Origin: Armatimonadota bacterium
GTDB lineage: Bacteria > Armatimonadota > JAAZEB01
Assembly: GCA_012512265.1 (NCBI GenBank)
Contig: JAAZEM010000084.1
Coordinates: 1 to 62,316, forward strand
Reading direction: 5' to 3'
Length of the DNA: 62,316 nucleotides
The notes beneath the pieces were generated by a model, which saw only the letters and a list, made by a program, of their open reading frames with translations, had not been told where the DNA came from and searched no databases. The position numbers were made by a program, and so were the translations under genes. This document shows, in pieces, positions 19,686-28,900 of this stretch; the first letter of the stretch is position 1; each line of letters begins with the position of its first letter.

Positions 19686-20372
19686 ATGAGGGAAGCCACC
19701 TTCTACGGAGCCGGGTTTCCCTATGCCCCGGTGCCCCAACTCGAAGGAAGGCTCATCGTGTTGGAGGGCACGGATGGCGTCGGGCGCTCGACGCAAATCC
19801 AGCTCTTGAAGCAGTGGCTGGAGGAAGAGGGCTTCGGCGTCTCCAACACCGGTCTGGCGCGCTCGCCGCTCACTCAACCAGGCCTCGACGCGGCGAAGGC
19901 AGGCCACACCATGGGCCGGTTCACGATGAGCCTCTTCTATGCCACCGACTTCGCCGACCGCCTGGAGAACCAGATTCTCCCCGCGCTGCGCGCCGGGTTC
20001 TACGTGCTTTCCGATCGCTACTTCTACTCTATCATCGCGCGCGATGTGGTGCGCGGTGCCGATCCCGAGTGGGCACGCAAGGTCTACGGCTTTGCCCTCA
20101 AGCCGGATATCGTTTTCTATTTGAAGGTGGATGTCCCCACGCTCGTACAGCGCATGCTGCAGGGCCGCGGTTTCAACTACTGGGAATCCGGCATGGATAT
20201 CCGCTGCGCGCATAACCTGTACGACAGCTTCTGCCGCTACCAGGCCCTCGTCATCGAACAGTTCGATCAGATGGCGGATGAGTTCGGCTTCATCACGATC
20301 GACGCGACCCGGTCGGCGCGCGAGGTGTTCGAGGACCTTCGCGCGCACATCCGCAAGCTGGAGACACCGTAG
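19686..20372 (+). CDS. Thymidylate kinase-like protein, copy 2 (Walker A Lys replaced by Arg)
   Basis: A 228-residue paralogue of the preceding gene. The P-loop reads EGTDGVGRST, so the invariant Walker A lysine is Arg34. The rest of the fold is preserved: FYATDFADRLEN, SDRYFYSIIARD and NYWESGMD. Family knowledge says the lysine contacts the beta and gamma phosphates, so loss usually reduces catalysis strongly. The protein may therefore be a regulatory or structural partner of copy 1, or have shifted chemistry. ATG 19686 has GGAGGGG eight bases upstream; a GTG at 19680 overlapping the previous stop is the alternative. An N-terminal extension of about 18 residues precedes the first strand. Confidence 0.78.
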   Translation: MREATFYGAGFPYAPVPQLEGRLIVLEGTDGVGRSTQIQLLKQWLEEEGFGVSNTGLARSPLTQPGLDAAKAGHTMGRFTMSLFYATDFADRLENQILPALRAGFYVLSDRYFYSIIARDVVRGADPEWARKVYGFALKPDIVFYLKVDVPTLVQRMLQGRGFNYWESGMDIRCAHNLYDSFCRYQALVIEQFDQMADEFGFITIDATRSAREVFEDLRAHIRKLETP

Positions 20373-20492
20373 GCGCGCCATGGAGATCACCGCCCCCTCT
20401 CTTCCAACGCCGCCTGCCCGAGCCTTTCGCCCAAATGGCCGGCGCGGGCGCAGTCTCGACGCATCCCTCCAACGGTGTGAAGGAGCAGGAAG

Positions 20493-21497
20493 TTGTCCCA
20501 GGAGAGGTTCTATCCAGATCTGACGATCGCGCTGCTGGCACCCCGCGCGATGGCAAAGCGGGTCTTTGCGCCCCGGCATTATGACCGCTTGGAGTCAATG
20601 GCTACGCTTGTGGACGCGTGCTTCGAGCGCGCTGCGGATGAGCGCGTGGACCAACTGGCGAAGGCCGACATCATCGTGAGCACCTGGGGCATGCCCCGCG
20701 TGGACGAGGCCTTCCTGGAGCGGACTCCCAGGTTGCGCGCGCTCTTCTACGCCGCGGGCTCGGTGAAGGGGTTTGTCACTGACGCGCTTTTCGAGCGAGG
20801 GATCACCCTGAGCTCGGCTGCGCCGGCGAACGCAATCCCGGTAGCCGAGTATACCGTGGCTGCCATCATCCTATCGAACAAGCGCTTCTGGGCGCTGATG
20901 CGCCATCGGCGCGGCGAGGCCGGCCTTCCGGAGGAGGTGCCCGGAAACTACCGGCGCACCGTGGGCGTGATTGCGGCCAGCATGGTGGGCCGTGAGGTGA
21001 TCCGCCTGCTTCGCGGCTATGATCTGGAGGTGCTCCTCTATGATCCCTGGGTGGGAGAAGAGGAAGCCCGCCGTCTCGGGGTCACCAAGGTGGAGCTGCC
21101 GGAGCTGATGGAGCGCTCCGATGTGGTCTCGCTGCACGCCCCCAATTTACCGAGCTTGCGCCACATGATCAATGGGCCGCTCCTGTCTCGGATGAAGGAT
21201 GGCGCCACCTTCATCAACACGGCGCGAGGTGCCCTCGTGGATGAAGAGGCCCTCCTCGCGGAGCTGAAGTCGGGCCGGATCTGGGCGGTTCTGGATGTGA
21301 CTGACCCGGAGCCTCCGGTTGAGGGCAGCCCACTCTACACGCTCCCGAATGTGATTTACACGCCGCATATCGCGGGATCGATGCACCAAGAGTGCCATCG
21401 AATGGCAGATTTCGCCCTGGACGAGCTGGATCGCTACCTGCGGGGAGAGCCCCTGCGAAACGCCATCCAGCGGGAGGCACTGGCAAGATTGGCATGA
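20493..21497 (+). CDS. D-isomer-specific 2-hydroxyacid dehydrogenase-like protein
   Basis: A 334-residue NAD(P)-dependent oxidoreductase that would interconvert 2-hydroxy and 2-keto acids. The catalytic triad of the family is intact: Arg245 in NTARGALVD, Glu273 in DVTDPEPP and His292 in TPHIAGS. The dinucleotide-binding turn is degenerate: the usual GxGxxG is replaced by A-x-S-x-x-G within VGVIAASMVGRE (158-168). The cofactor Asp is present in LLYDPW. The start is TTG 20493 with AAGGAGCAGGAAG upstream. Its stop overlaps the following ATG as ATGA, so it is co-translated with an exported hydrolase. Physiological substrate unknown. Confidence 0.82.
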   Translation: MSQERFYPDLTIALLAPRAMAKRVFAPRHYDRLESMATLVDACFERAADERVDQLAKADIIVSTWGMPRVDEAFLERTPRLRALFYAAGSVKGFVTDALFERGITLSSAAPANAIPVAEYTVAAIILSNKRFWALMRHRRGEAGLPEEVPGNYRRTVGVIAASMVGREVIRLLRGYDLEVLLYDPWVGEEEARRLGVTKVELPELMERSDVVSLHAPNLPSLRHMINGPLLSRMKDGATFINTARGALVDEEALLAELKSGRIWAVLDVTDPEPPVEGSPLYTLPNVIYTPHIAGSMHQECHRMADFALDELDRYLRGEPLRNAIQREALARLA

Positions 21498-22393
21498 GAA
21501 CCGATGCGACACGGCGCGTGCTCCGCGCCCTGCTCACCCTTTTGACCTTTGGGACCGGCCTGGCCCCGATAGGGCCCGCGCACGCCTGGTCCACCGACGG
21601 CCATATGGTTCTGACTGAAGCCGCGGTGCTGGCGACTCCGGCCTCGCTCCCATCCTTCTTTCGATCCGGCGCGAAGGCAATCGCCCGCGACTCGCGCGAC
21701 CCCGATTTCGCCAAGAATCGATCCTTGCCGGCGCTTCGCAACGGCGAGGGCCCCGAGCACTTCCTTGATCTGGAGCTCCTGAAGGGCCGCTCGCTGCCGG
21801 CGACGCGCTATGGCTTCATCCATCAATGCGCCCGTGCCAAACTCGATCCCGACCGGGTGGGTCTCCTGCCCTATGCCCTCGCAGAAGCAACGGAGCGCCT
21901 CGCCCTCGCTTTCGCGGAGAGCCGCCAGCGCCCGGAGGATACACACGTGCAGGCCAAGTGCCGATACCTTGCCGGGCAGGTGGCTCACTACGCCCAGGAT
22001 CTCTGCCAGCCGCTGCATACGACGGTCCACCACGATGGCAAGGTGCGCCCGGATGGCAGTTCGCCGCGCACCGGCATCCACTCGCGCATCGATGACCTCA
22101 TTACGGCGCTCCGCGTTGAGCCAAGCGCCCTGGCTGCGCGCCAACAGGTCGCGCCCGTGGAATCGCTCATGCCGGCCATCCTGTCGGAGCTGAAGCGGAG
22201 CAATGCGCTGGTTACGCGTGTCTATATGCTGGAGCCGAAGTTGCGCGTGAAAGGAGCGCGCGGTTTGGCGCCGGAAGTCTCTGACTTTGCACAGGAGCGC
22301 GCGCGGGCGAGCGTCCGCTTCACCGCCTCGCTCTATGCCACCGCATGGAAGCTTTCGGGCACGCTCCAGCTGCCAAAAGCGGCCGCGGAGTAG
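21494..22393 (+). CDS. Exported zinc-dependent phospholipase C / S1-P1 nuclease-like protein
   Basis: A 299-residue secreted hydrolase. A signal peptide ends PAHA, and cleavage there would leave Trp32 as the new N-terminus, followed by STDGH. This is diagnostic: in zinc-dependent phospholipase C and S1/P1 nucleases the N-terminal Trp amine ligates zinc. YLAGQVAHYAQDLCQPLHTTVHHDG supplies the characteristic His-x-x-x-Asp...PLH metal ligands. Start ATG 21494 overlaps the previous stop. It could act on phospholipids or on single-stranded nucleic acid; the sequence alone does not separate these. Confidence 0.78.
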   Translation: MRTDATRRVLRALLTLLTFGTGLAPIGPAHAWSTDGHMVLTEAAVLATPASLPSFFRSGAKAIARDSRDPDFAKNRSLPALRNGEGPEHFLDLELLKGRSLPATRYGFIHQCARAKLDPDRVGLLPYALAEATERLALAFAESRQRPEDTHVQAKCRYLAGQVAHYAQDLCQPLHTTVHHDGKVRPDGSSPRTGIHSRIDDLITALRVEPSALAARQQVAPVESLMPAILSELKRSNALVTRVYMLEPKLRVKGARGLAPEVSDFAQERARASVRFTASLYATAWKLSGTLQLPKAAAE

Positions 22394-22788
22394 TGTCCAG
22401 GGCGAAGATATCCGCGTGATTGAGAGCAAGAGAGAGCGGCAGGATTCCGCCACGGGGAGCGCGAAAAAAACGAGCGCGGCATCCTGCCGCTGAGGACTGG
22501 CTCGAGTAGGACAACAAACAGACACCAGGCACTCTACCACTTTTCAGGACTCCATTCCACCACGACTCCACTCCGCTCTGCTACGAATGAGAACATGACG
22601 AGCCGCATGAGCCCACATACCCGCTGCCCTGTTCCCCCAGCGACCGGCAAGGGTCAACACGCGCGTGCTACCGCGCTGCCTATTCCCCCAGAATGCCTGT
22701 CTTCGCAGGAGCACGCGGGTCATACCCGCACTCACCGGGCTCCCACCGACGGATGTCGGATGGAGCATCGGTAATACCCGGAGGCTGT
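22394..22788. other. Gene-free region with terminator-like and short repeat elements
   Basis: About 395 bases. An 11-bp perfect inverted repeat (AGCGGCAGGAT 22435-22445, ATCCTGCCGCT 22481-22491) probably ends the phospholipase transcript. An imperfect 19-base direct repeat of the form CGCTGCCyTrTTCCCCCAG occurs at 22622-22640 and again near 22674-22691. Small hairpins GCGGGT/ACCCGC (22715-22729) and CCGAC/GTCGG (22747-22760) lie just before the next gene. No clear promoter hexamers were found. Confidence 0.45.
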
Positions 22789-24648
22789 GTGATTCAGACC
22801 GATAAGCTCTTCGTCCATGGAACGCTGGCAACGCCAAGACACCTGCGCGTGCTCACGGGATTTGAACCGCCCCGACGGCCGGCGCTCCTGCATGATTTCC
22901 GGCGAGTGCCCACGCCACACGCCCTGCCCCACATTCTGCCAGAGCCGGGCGCCACGACCGAAGGCTACCTGATCGAGGGAATCGATGCCGAAGTGTTGGC
23001 GCGTCTCGATCGGTATGAGGAGAATGGCTCGCTCTACGAGCGCCGCCCGGTTGTGGTGCGTGCCGGCGGCGAGTGGATCCAGACGCACGCCTATGTGGGA
23101 AGCCCCACCGCCATCGGGGTACATCCGTGCCGCGATTTCGAACCGGAGGATCGCGTGGAGTACCACCTCCTGGCCGAGATGGAAAGCACGCTCGCTCGCC
23201 GCTTCGGGAGCGCGGAGAGCGACATCCGCCTTGGCCGGGAGCTGTTGGGAGATGCGATCGCCGAACTCACCCGAAAGCACTGGCTCGACCCGCGGTGGTC
23301 GCCGCGGGCCCTCGGGCGCGCGCTGCAACACGCCCCCCTCCCGAGCCTGGAGTGGCTTCGAGAGGATGCGCACGCGCGCCGCTTCGCCAGCGCCTACCTG
23401 CGCCTCATCGCGCGCATCGTCATCCTCAACCAGGTGGAGGACCGGATTCGCTCGGAGTTCCGGCAGGCGCTCCGGCCGCAAGCCTCCTGCTATCCGCGCA
23501 CCGAATCGTTGCTGGCGGCGCTCGCCTTCCTCAATGCGCGTGCGGAAGCCCTCGAGGCGGCACTCGCGGGGGCCGGCCTCCGCGTCTACCAGGCCGACTA
23601 TGATTATGTCGACACCGTGCGCCAGGCGATCCTCCTGGCCGACGCGCTCTATGATCGAAGCCTTGCGGCGGAGATCATCGCGCGCATGAAGATCAACCGT
23701 CGCCCTGGGGGCACGCCCCTCGGCGCGGAGCTGGAGTTCAGCCCCCTGGGAGCGCGCGCGATTCGCTCGCGGCGCGGCGCCGACCCGCAGCTCGATGGGC
23801 TCTACTACTTCCACGATTTCGACCTGGCGCGCCGCCTCTGGAAGCTGGGTGGGTATCGCGATGACCACACCGGCGTCACCTTCGATGCCGGGCGAACACG
23901 CGGTTTCCTGGAGATCGCCATCGGTCGGCTGCAGGCGGAAGGCGATCTCTCGCAGCCTGCCACCACTGACCTCTGGATTCTCTCGGAGCTGATCCGAGAG
24001 ACGGTGGAGTTCATCGGCATCCCACCGCACAGCCTGCATCTCTCTCTGCAGGCCGAGGAAGGCCGGCCTTTCACCCGTCTCCCGGGTCCGGAGTTCCTCT
24101 TCTGCCTCCTCCTCTTGGGGGGTGACCTGGGTCTCGACACCGTCGGCATCCTTCGCGAGAAGCGGATCCACGGGGGAGAGATTCGCACGCGTCGTGGAGA
24201 GCTGGCGTTCTCGCGGTGGAACGCCCACCGCGCCGTGGAGGGCGGCCAGCCACCCGTGCCGGTGATAGAGTTCACCTTCCCGCGCCTGGCGGCGGGGCGC
24301 CACTACGAGCCGCTCCTGTTCGCACTGAAAGGACTCCAGCGCGCGCTGAACCCCCTCCCTCTGGTAGGCCCCAATGGCCCCCTGGATCGGCGTTATTACC
24401 GACAGATGGAGCAGGCCCTCCTTCAGTGGGCAGCGGCGCCAACGCCGGTCGATGAGGGGATCATCACGGAGTTCATCGACGTTGTGGCCACGGGCCTACG
24501 CATGGAGCGCGAAGCCGGCCATGGCCATTCGCCGGGCGAGTGCGCCGATGGCCTTATTCGCGTGGAGGCCGCGCTGCACGAGCGCAACGAGGAGATCCGC
24601 CGGATCTCCTCGCAGGGGCTTGCCTGCGCCCCCACTCAGGGGGCGTAG
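22789..24648 (+). CDS. Gamma-glutamylcyclotransferase-like domain fused to an amidoligase-like region
   Basis: A protein of about 619 residues. Residues 5-105 form a GGCT/AIG2-like domain: LFVHGTL is the substrate-binding loop (usually LFVYGTL), EGYLIEGID and LDRYEENGSLYERRPVVV carry the conserved Asp-x-Tyr-Glu region. A helical segment (about 125-300) follows. Residues 305-560 have LGAELEFSP (GxExEF), GFLEIAIGRL and HSLHLSL in the order expected for the glutamine-synthetase-like amidoligase family, in which an acid pair binds metal-ATP and a His-x-His strand follows. That assignment is motif-level inference. Amidoligases and GGCT-like enzymes are known from comparative genomics to be neighbours, making and cleaving isopeptide or gamma-glutamyl bonds. 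The start is GTG 22789 with GGAGG four bases upstream. The ORF could begin earlier. Confidence 0.55.
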   Translation: MIQTDKLFVHGTLATPRHLRVLTGFEPPRRPALLHDFRRVPTPHALPHILPEPGATTEGYLIEGIDAEVLARLDRYEENGSLYERRPVVVRAGGEWIQTHAYVGSPTAIGVHPCRDFEPEDRVEYHLLAEMESTLARRFGSAESDIRLGRELLGDAIAELTRKHWLDPRWSPRALGRALQHAPLPSLEWLREDAHARRFASAYLRLIARIVILNQVEDRIRSEFRQALRPQASCYPRTESLLAALAFLNARAEALEAALAGAGLRVYQADYDYVDTVRQAILLADALYDRSLAAEIIARMKINRRPGGTPLGAELEFSPLGARAIRSRRGADPQLDGLYYFHDFDLARRLWKLGGYRDDHTGVTFDAGRTRGFLEIAIGRLQAEGDLSQPATTDLWILSELIRETVEFIGIPPHSLHLSLQAEEGRPFTRLPGPEFLFCLLLLGGDLGLDTVGILREKRIHGGEIRTRRGELAFSRWNAHRAVEGGQPPVPVIEFTFPRLAAGRHYEPLLFALKGLQRALNPLPLVGPNGPLDRRYYRQMEQALLQWAAAPTPVDEGIITEFIDVVATGLRMEREAGHGHSPGECADGLIRVEAALHERNEEIRRISSQGLACAPTQGA

Positions 24649-24656
24649 GCTTTCGC

Positions 24657-24700
24657 GCGTTCACGAGGCAGGCCACCCACGTGACCTGCCCCGTGAACGC
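24657..24700. terminator. Hairpin between convergent genes
   Basis: GCGTTCACGAGGCAGG pairs with CCTGCCCCGTGAACGC with a single A/C mismatch across a 12-base loop. It lies between the plus stop at 24648 and the minus stop at 24723. Confidence 0.65.
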
Positions 24701-24722
24701 CATCTGTTCCGTTCGGAGCGTG

Positions 24723-25658
24723 TCAGCCTGTTCTTCGCCTGCTTCTGTCGATGTTGCTCTCGGTTTCGACATCCACGCCCTTGGTTTCGACGTCGATGTC
24801 GCCCTCCTTATGCACCTCGGCAACCTCGCGGCGGATCGTCTCGGTACGCCGCTCCATCTCTGTCTCTGGATGCTGGCGAACGATGATCTCCTCCTTGACG
24901 ACGGGGCGCTTCTCGATATGCACTTCCTCTTCGCGGACCGGGATGCGCACCTCGCCCTCGGTGATCTCGCCTTCTGTGTGGTAGCGCGCCTCTCCCGTCA
25001 CCGGCCGGCGCTCTACCTCTACCTCGGTATGCGACACAGGCACCTCAATGGTGCGCTGCTCGGAGACAACGTGCTTCTCGACCTCGATCTCGCCGGTATG
25101 GACCTGGCGGGTTGCGACCATCTCCTCCTCGCGGAGGGGTACGCGGGTCTCGCCCGCGGGGACCTCGCCGCCGCGCATGCCGGCCATCTCATGCGTTTCG
25201 GCACGCCCGGGCATGCCCTCTTCCATCCAGTAGCGGTACGCCCCGGCGTAGTCGATCTCCTCGCCAGCGCGCCACTCGATCGCGTTTTCCAATCGATCGC
25301 GCGGGGCGTCGATTCTCACCTGATGGTTTTCGCGGTTGAGGTGGATGCGGTCCAACGGCACCAACACGTGCCGGCCGCCCATGCCCCAAAGGCCACCGAT
25401 CTGGGCAAGGATGAAATAGACATGTTGGGTCTTCGGACTGGCGATCAGGTCGTGAACCTTGCCAACGTGATCGCCCTCCTGCGTGAGGATATCCCATCCC
25501 CGAATGTCGGGCTCACCCTCGGCGATGGTCCAGTGCTCCAGGTCTTCCATCCGCTGCAGGTCCAACTCCTCCCGGCGGTAGGTGCCCTCCCGGAGCATGC
25601 GGAACCGGTCTCCCTCACCGAGCGGATAGGGCTGATGCCCACCCATCTCGTTTGCCAT
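24723..25658 (-). CDS. PRC-barrel and DUF2382 (YsnF/AvaK-type) stress protein
   Basis: A 311-residue, highly charged cytoplasmic protein. Residues 50-130 are a PRC-barrel-like domain (IRGWDILTQEGDHVGKVHDLIASP and a VPLDRIHLN strand). From about residue 175 the sequence is the DUF2382 repeat region, made of alternating Glu/Arg/Val/His strands such as VPLREEEMVATRQVHTGEIE and VRIPVREEEVHIEKRPVV. These domains occur in general stress proteins of soil and desiccation-tolerant bacteria; no biochemical activity is established. A C-terminal Asp/Val/Glu-rich tail ends in an Arg cluster. GGAGGGAAATGAG precedes the ATG. It is monocistronic. Confidence 0.85.
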   Translation of the reverse strand: MANEMGGHQPYPLGEGDRFRMLREGTYRREELDLQRMEDLEHWTIAEGEPDIRGWDILTQEGDHVGKVHDLIASPKTQHVYFILAQIGGLWGMGGRHVLVPLDRIHLNRENHQVRIDAPRDRLENAIEWRAGEEIDYAGAYRYWMEEGMPGRAETHEMAGMRGGEVPAGETRVPLREEEMVATRQVHTGEIEVEKHVVSEQRTIEVPVSHTEVEVERRPVTGEARYHTEGEITEGEVRIPVREEEVHIEKRPVVKEEIIVRQHPETEMERRTETIRREVAEVHKEGDIDVETKGVDVETESNIDRSRRRTG

Positions 25659-25837
25659 CTCTCATTTCCCTCCCGGCGCAATGGCGCCGCGCCTCACGTG
25701 GCGTCCCAAGCGCTCTGGGCTCCTTTGCCGCTGGGACTGCCAGTCTGATCACTATCGCTCTCTGCCATGCTACGGTACCCGCGGCGGCGCAGCCACAAAC
25801 CACGCGCCGGCGCGACCATTCGCGCGACACGCTCTGC

Positions 25838-25866
25838 TTGACAAGCACGCCTTTTCCAGGTAATCT
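25838..25866 (+). promoter_or_regulatory. Probable promoter of the rhamnogalacturonan lyase gene
   Basis: TTGACA at 25838-25843, a 17-base spacer, and TAATCT at 25861-25866. The ATG follows at 25911, preceded by GAGGAGGAG. The -35 is perfect and the -10 is weak, which would fit activator dependence. Confidence 0.55.
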
Positions 25867-25910
25867 AGCCGTGCTGCTGTCAATCGATACCAGCCGAGGA
25901 GGAGACTGCC

Positions 25911-28900
25911 ATGTTCAACCGTCTGGTCGCCTTTGCCGTCCTCTGCGCCGTGGCGACGCTGCCTGGCGCCCGGCTCTCCACGGTGGATGCCAGCGAACCA
26001 CTCGTTTTTGAAGCGGAGGCATACACCACGCCGGCCGATGCCTGGGAGAAGAACCGCCTCACCGAGACGAAATGGAACCTCTGGAGCACGGATAAGGACG
26101 CCCACAAGAAGTGGTCCGGTGGCGTTGTCCTCCAATCGCCCGTCGTGAAGCAGGATCGCGCCACGCCCGAAGAGGGCGCGCCGCCCCTGCATACGCGCAT
26201 CATGGGGATTCCCGCGGGCACCTACGCCGTCGAACTCCTCCACCTCAGCCGGCCGCTCGCGGTCTCGCTCGATGGCAAGAACTGGACCCGCAAGGAAGGC
26301 CGGGACAACCGGGTGGGGATCTTCACGATCACCAACGGCACCTTCGAGCTGTGGGTCGATGACCGCTACGCAGCGACGCCGCCCGGATCCAGCTACTACG
26401 ATGCCCTCGTCTTTACGCCGGCGGTGCCGGAGAAGCTCGGAGTGGTGAACCCCGACTTCGAGCATGGCGCCGAGAGCCTGACCGGCTGGCGCCTTTGGAC
26501 GCGCGAGGAGAACGCTGGCTCTGTGGCCATTGCCCCGGAGGGCCACTCTGGCAAGCGCGCGGCCCGAATCCGGCATGAGGGCGAGCGCGACTGGGCGTTC
26601 ACGAACGACGGCCGCCTGAACGTTCGGCCCGACCAACTCTTCACGGTCAGCGCTTGGGTGAAAGGCTCCGGGCACGTGGAGATAGCCGTCGTCGCCCTCT
26701 CTGGCGGCAAGACGCTGCGGTGGACGATCGGCGGCGATGGTCGGCTAGCCACGCCCCAGTGGACCAAGCTGGAGGGTGAGGCTATCGTTCCCGAGGAGTG
26801 TGACCAGATTCAGGTGCGCTTCGTCGGCTCTGGAAAGGCAGACCTCCTCGTGGACAACGTCGAGCTGCGCGAGGGGGGCCGGCCGAAGGTGTCAAAGCCG
26901 AAGGTGAACGGCTTCGCGAAGGCGCGCATCGAGGAGCGGCTGCGGCGCGGTGTCGTTGCTGTTCCACTGCAGGGCGGAGGCGTCTATGTCGGATGGCGCC
27001 TGCTGAAGAGTGACCCTGCCAACGTGGCGTTCAACGTCTACCGGCGGACCGGACGAATGCCGGCAGTGCGATTGAACCAGGCGCCCATCACCCGGACGAC
27101 CGATTTCGTGGATCCTCAGCCCCCCGCAGGAGAGCAGGCCTACTATGTCCGCCCTGTCATCGATGGCAGGGAAGGGCCTGGCTCGGAAGTGGCCACCGTC
27201 GTCCCCACGGCGGAAGGCCGCGCCTATCTCTCCATCAAGCTCGACGGGACGCACACGTTCCAGAAGGTGGGCATCGCCGATCTGGATGGCGACGGCCGCC
27301 TCGATTTCGTGATCAAGCAGCCGAATACCAACGTCGATCCCTACGAGAAGTACTGGAAGCGGAGCACGGACACCTACAAGCTCGAAGCCTACCGCAGCGA
27401 TGGCACCTTCCTGTGGCGCTATGACCTCGGGTGGGCGATTGAGTGCGGCATCTGGTACTCTCCCTATGTCGTTTTCGACTTCGATGGCGATGGTCGGGCC
27501 GAAGTCGCAGTCAAGACCGGCGAGGGCGACCCGCGTGATCCGGACGGGCGCGTCACCAGCGGCCCGGAGTACCTCTCCATTCTGGATGGGCGGACGGGTA
27601 AGGAGCGAACCCGGGTCGAGTGGCCCTCGCGCGAGGGCTTCCCGAACTACAATTACGCGAGCCGCAACCAGCTCGGAGTCGCCTATCTGGATGGCAAAAC
27701 ACCATGCCTCATCGTGGAGCGCGGCACCTACAACACGATCAAAGTGGTCGCCTATGAGTATCGCGGCGGCAAGCTGCACGAGCTGTGGAGCTGGAATGAC
27801 CGCGAGAGTGGCGCGCGCTATCGCGGCCAGGGCGCGCATATCCTCCGCGCTGCTGATGTGGATGGCGATGGCCGCGACGAGGTGATCCTTGGCTCCGCGG
27901 TCCTCGATGATGACGGTACCGGGCTCTGGTCCACCGGACTGGGCCACCCCGATAACCTCACCGTGGGCGACCTGGATCCCGAGCGCCCGGGCCTGGAGAT
28001 CCAGTACGGCATCGAAACCCGCAACCCGAAGAACTCCATCTGCATGGTGGATGCAAAGACCGGCAAGATCCTCTGGGGCCTTCAGGAGCCTTCGACCCAC
28101 ATTCACGGGTCTGGGCTGTGCGCCGACATTGATCCTCGCTACCCCGGCGTGGAGAGCTACCAAGGCGAAGCAGATTTCAAGGAGAAGCGCTGGCTCTACA
28201 ACGCGAAGGGAGAGGTCATCGATACGCGTGACCTGGGGGGCCTCGCACCGCGCGCGGCCTACTGGGATGCCGACCTCCAGCGCGAGATCGTGACGGGCGG
28301 GCGCATCCGCGACTACAACGGGGGCGAGCATGCCCCACGGATCGAGGGCTCGGTCATCGCCATCGCGGATATCCTGGGAGACTGGCGCGAGGAGGTGATC
28401 ACCTCGCTTCCTGGGGAGATGCGGATTTACACCACCACGATTCCTGCTACGGACCGTCGCATCTGCCTGCTTCAGGATCCGATCTACCGTCTCGATGTCG
28501 CTGGCATGGCGCAGGGCTACACCCAGATCCCGGGGTTGAGCCAGCTTCCTGTCGCCACCTCTCCCACTCTCTCGCTTATCCTACCGCCCGATGGTCTCCC
28601 GCCCCAGGGCGAGGCGCAGGGCGAGGCGCTCATCATCGCCTCCGCTAATGAGGGCGTGCGTGGCACTCTGCGCCTGGAGGCAAGGGGCGTTACCCTCTCC
28701 CCTGCCGAGACCACGGTGGACGTGGCGCCCGGCAAGATCGGGCGGGTCGCCTTTACCATCCGGGCGCTCAGCGCCGCGGAACCGACCGCGCTCGCGCTCG
28801 CCCGAGCGTTCCTCACTGGCGCTTCCGGTTCCGTGGCGGAGATACGCGCGACCGTCGCTGGCACAGATATCGCCACTGAGGTGCGCCTGCCAATGCAGCG

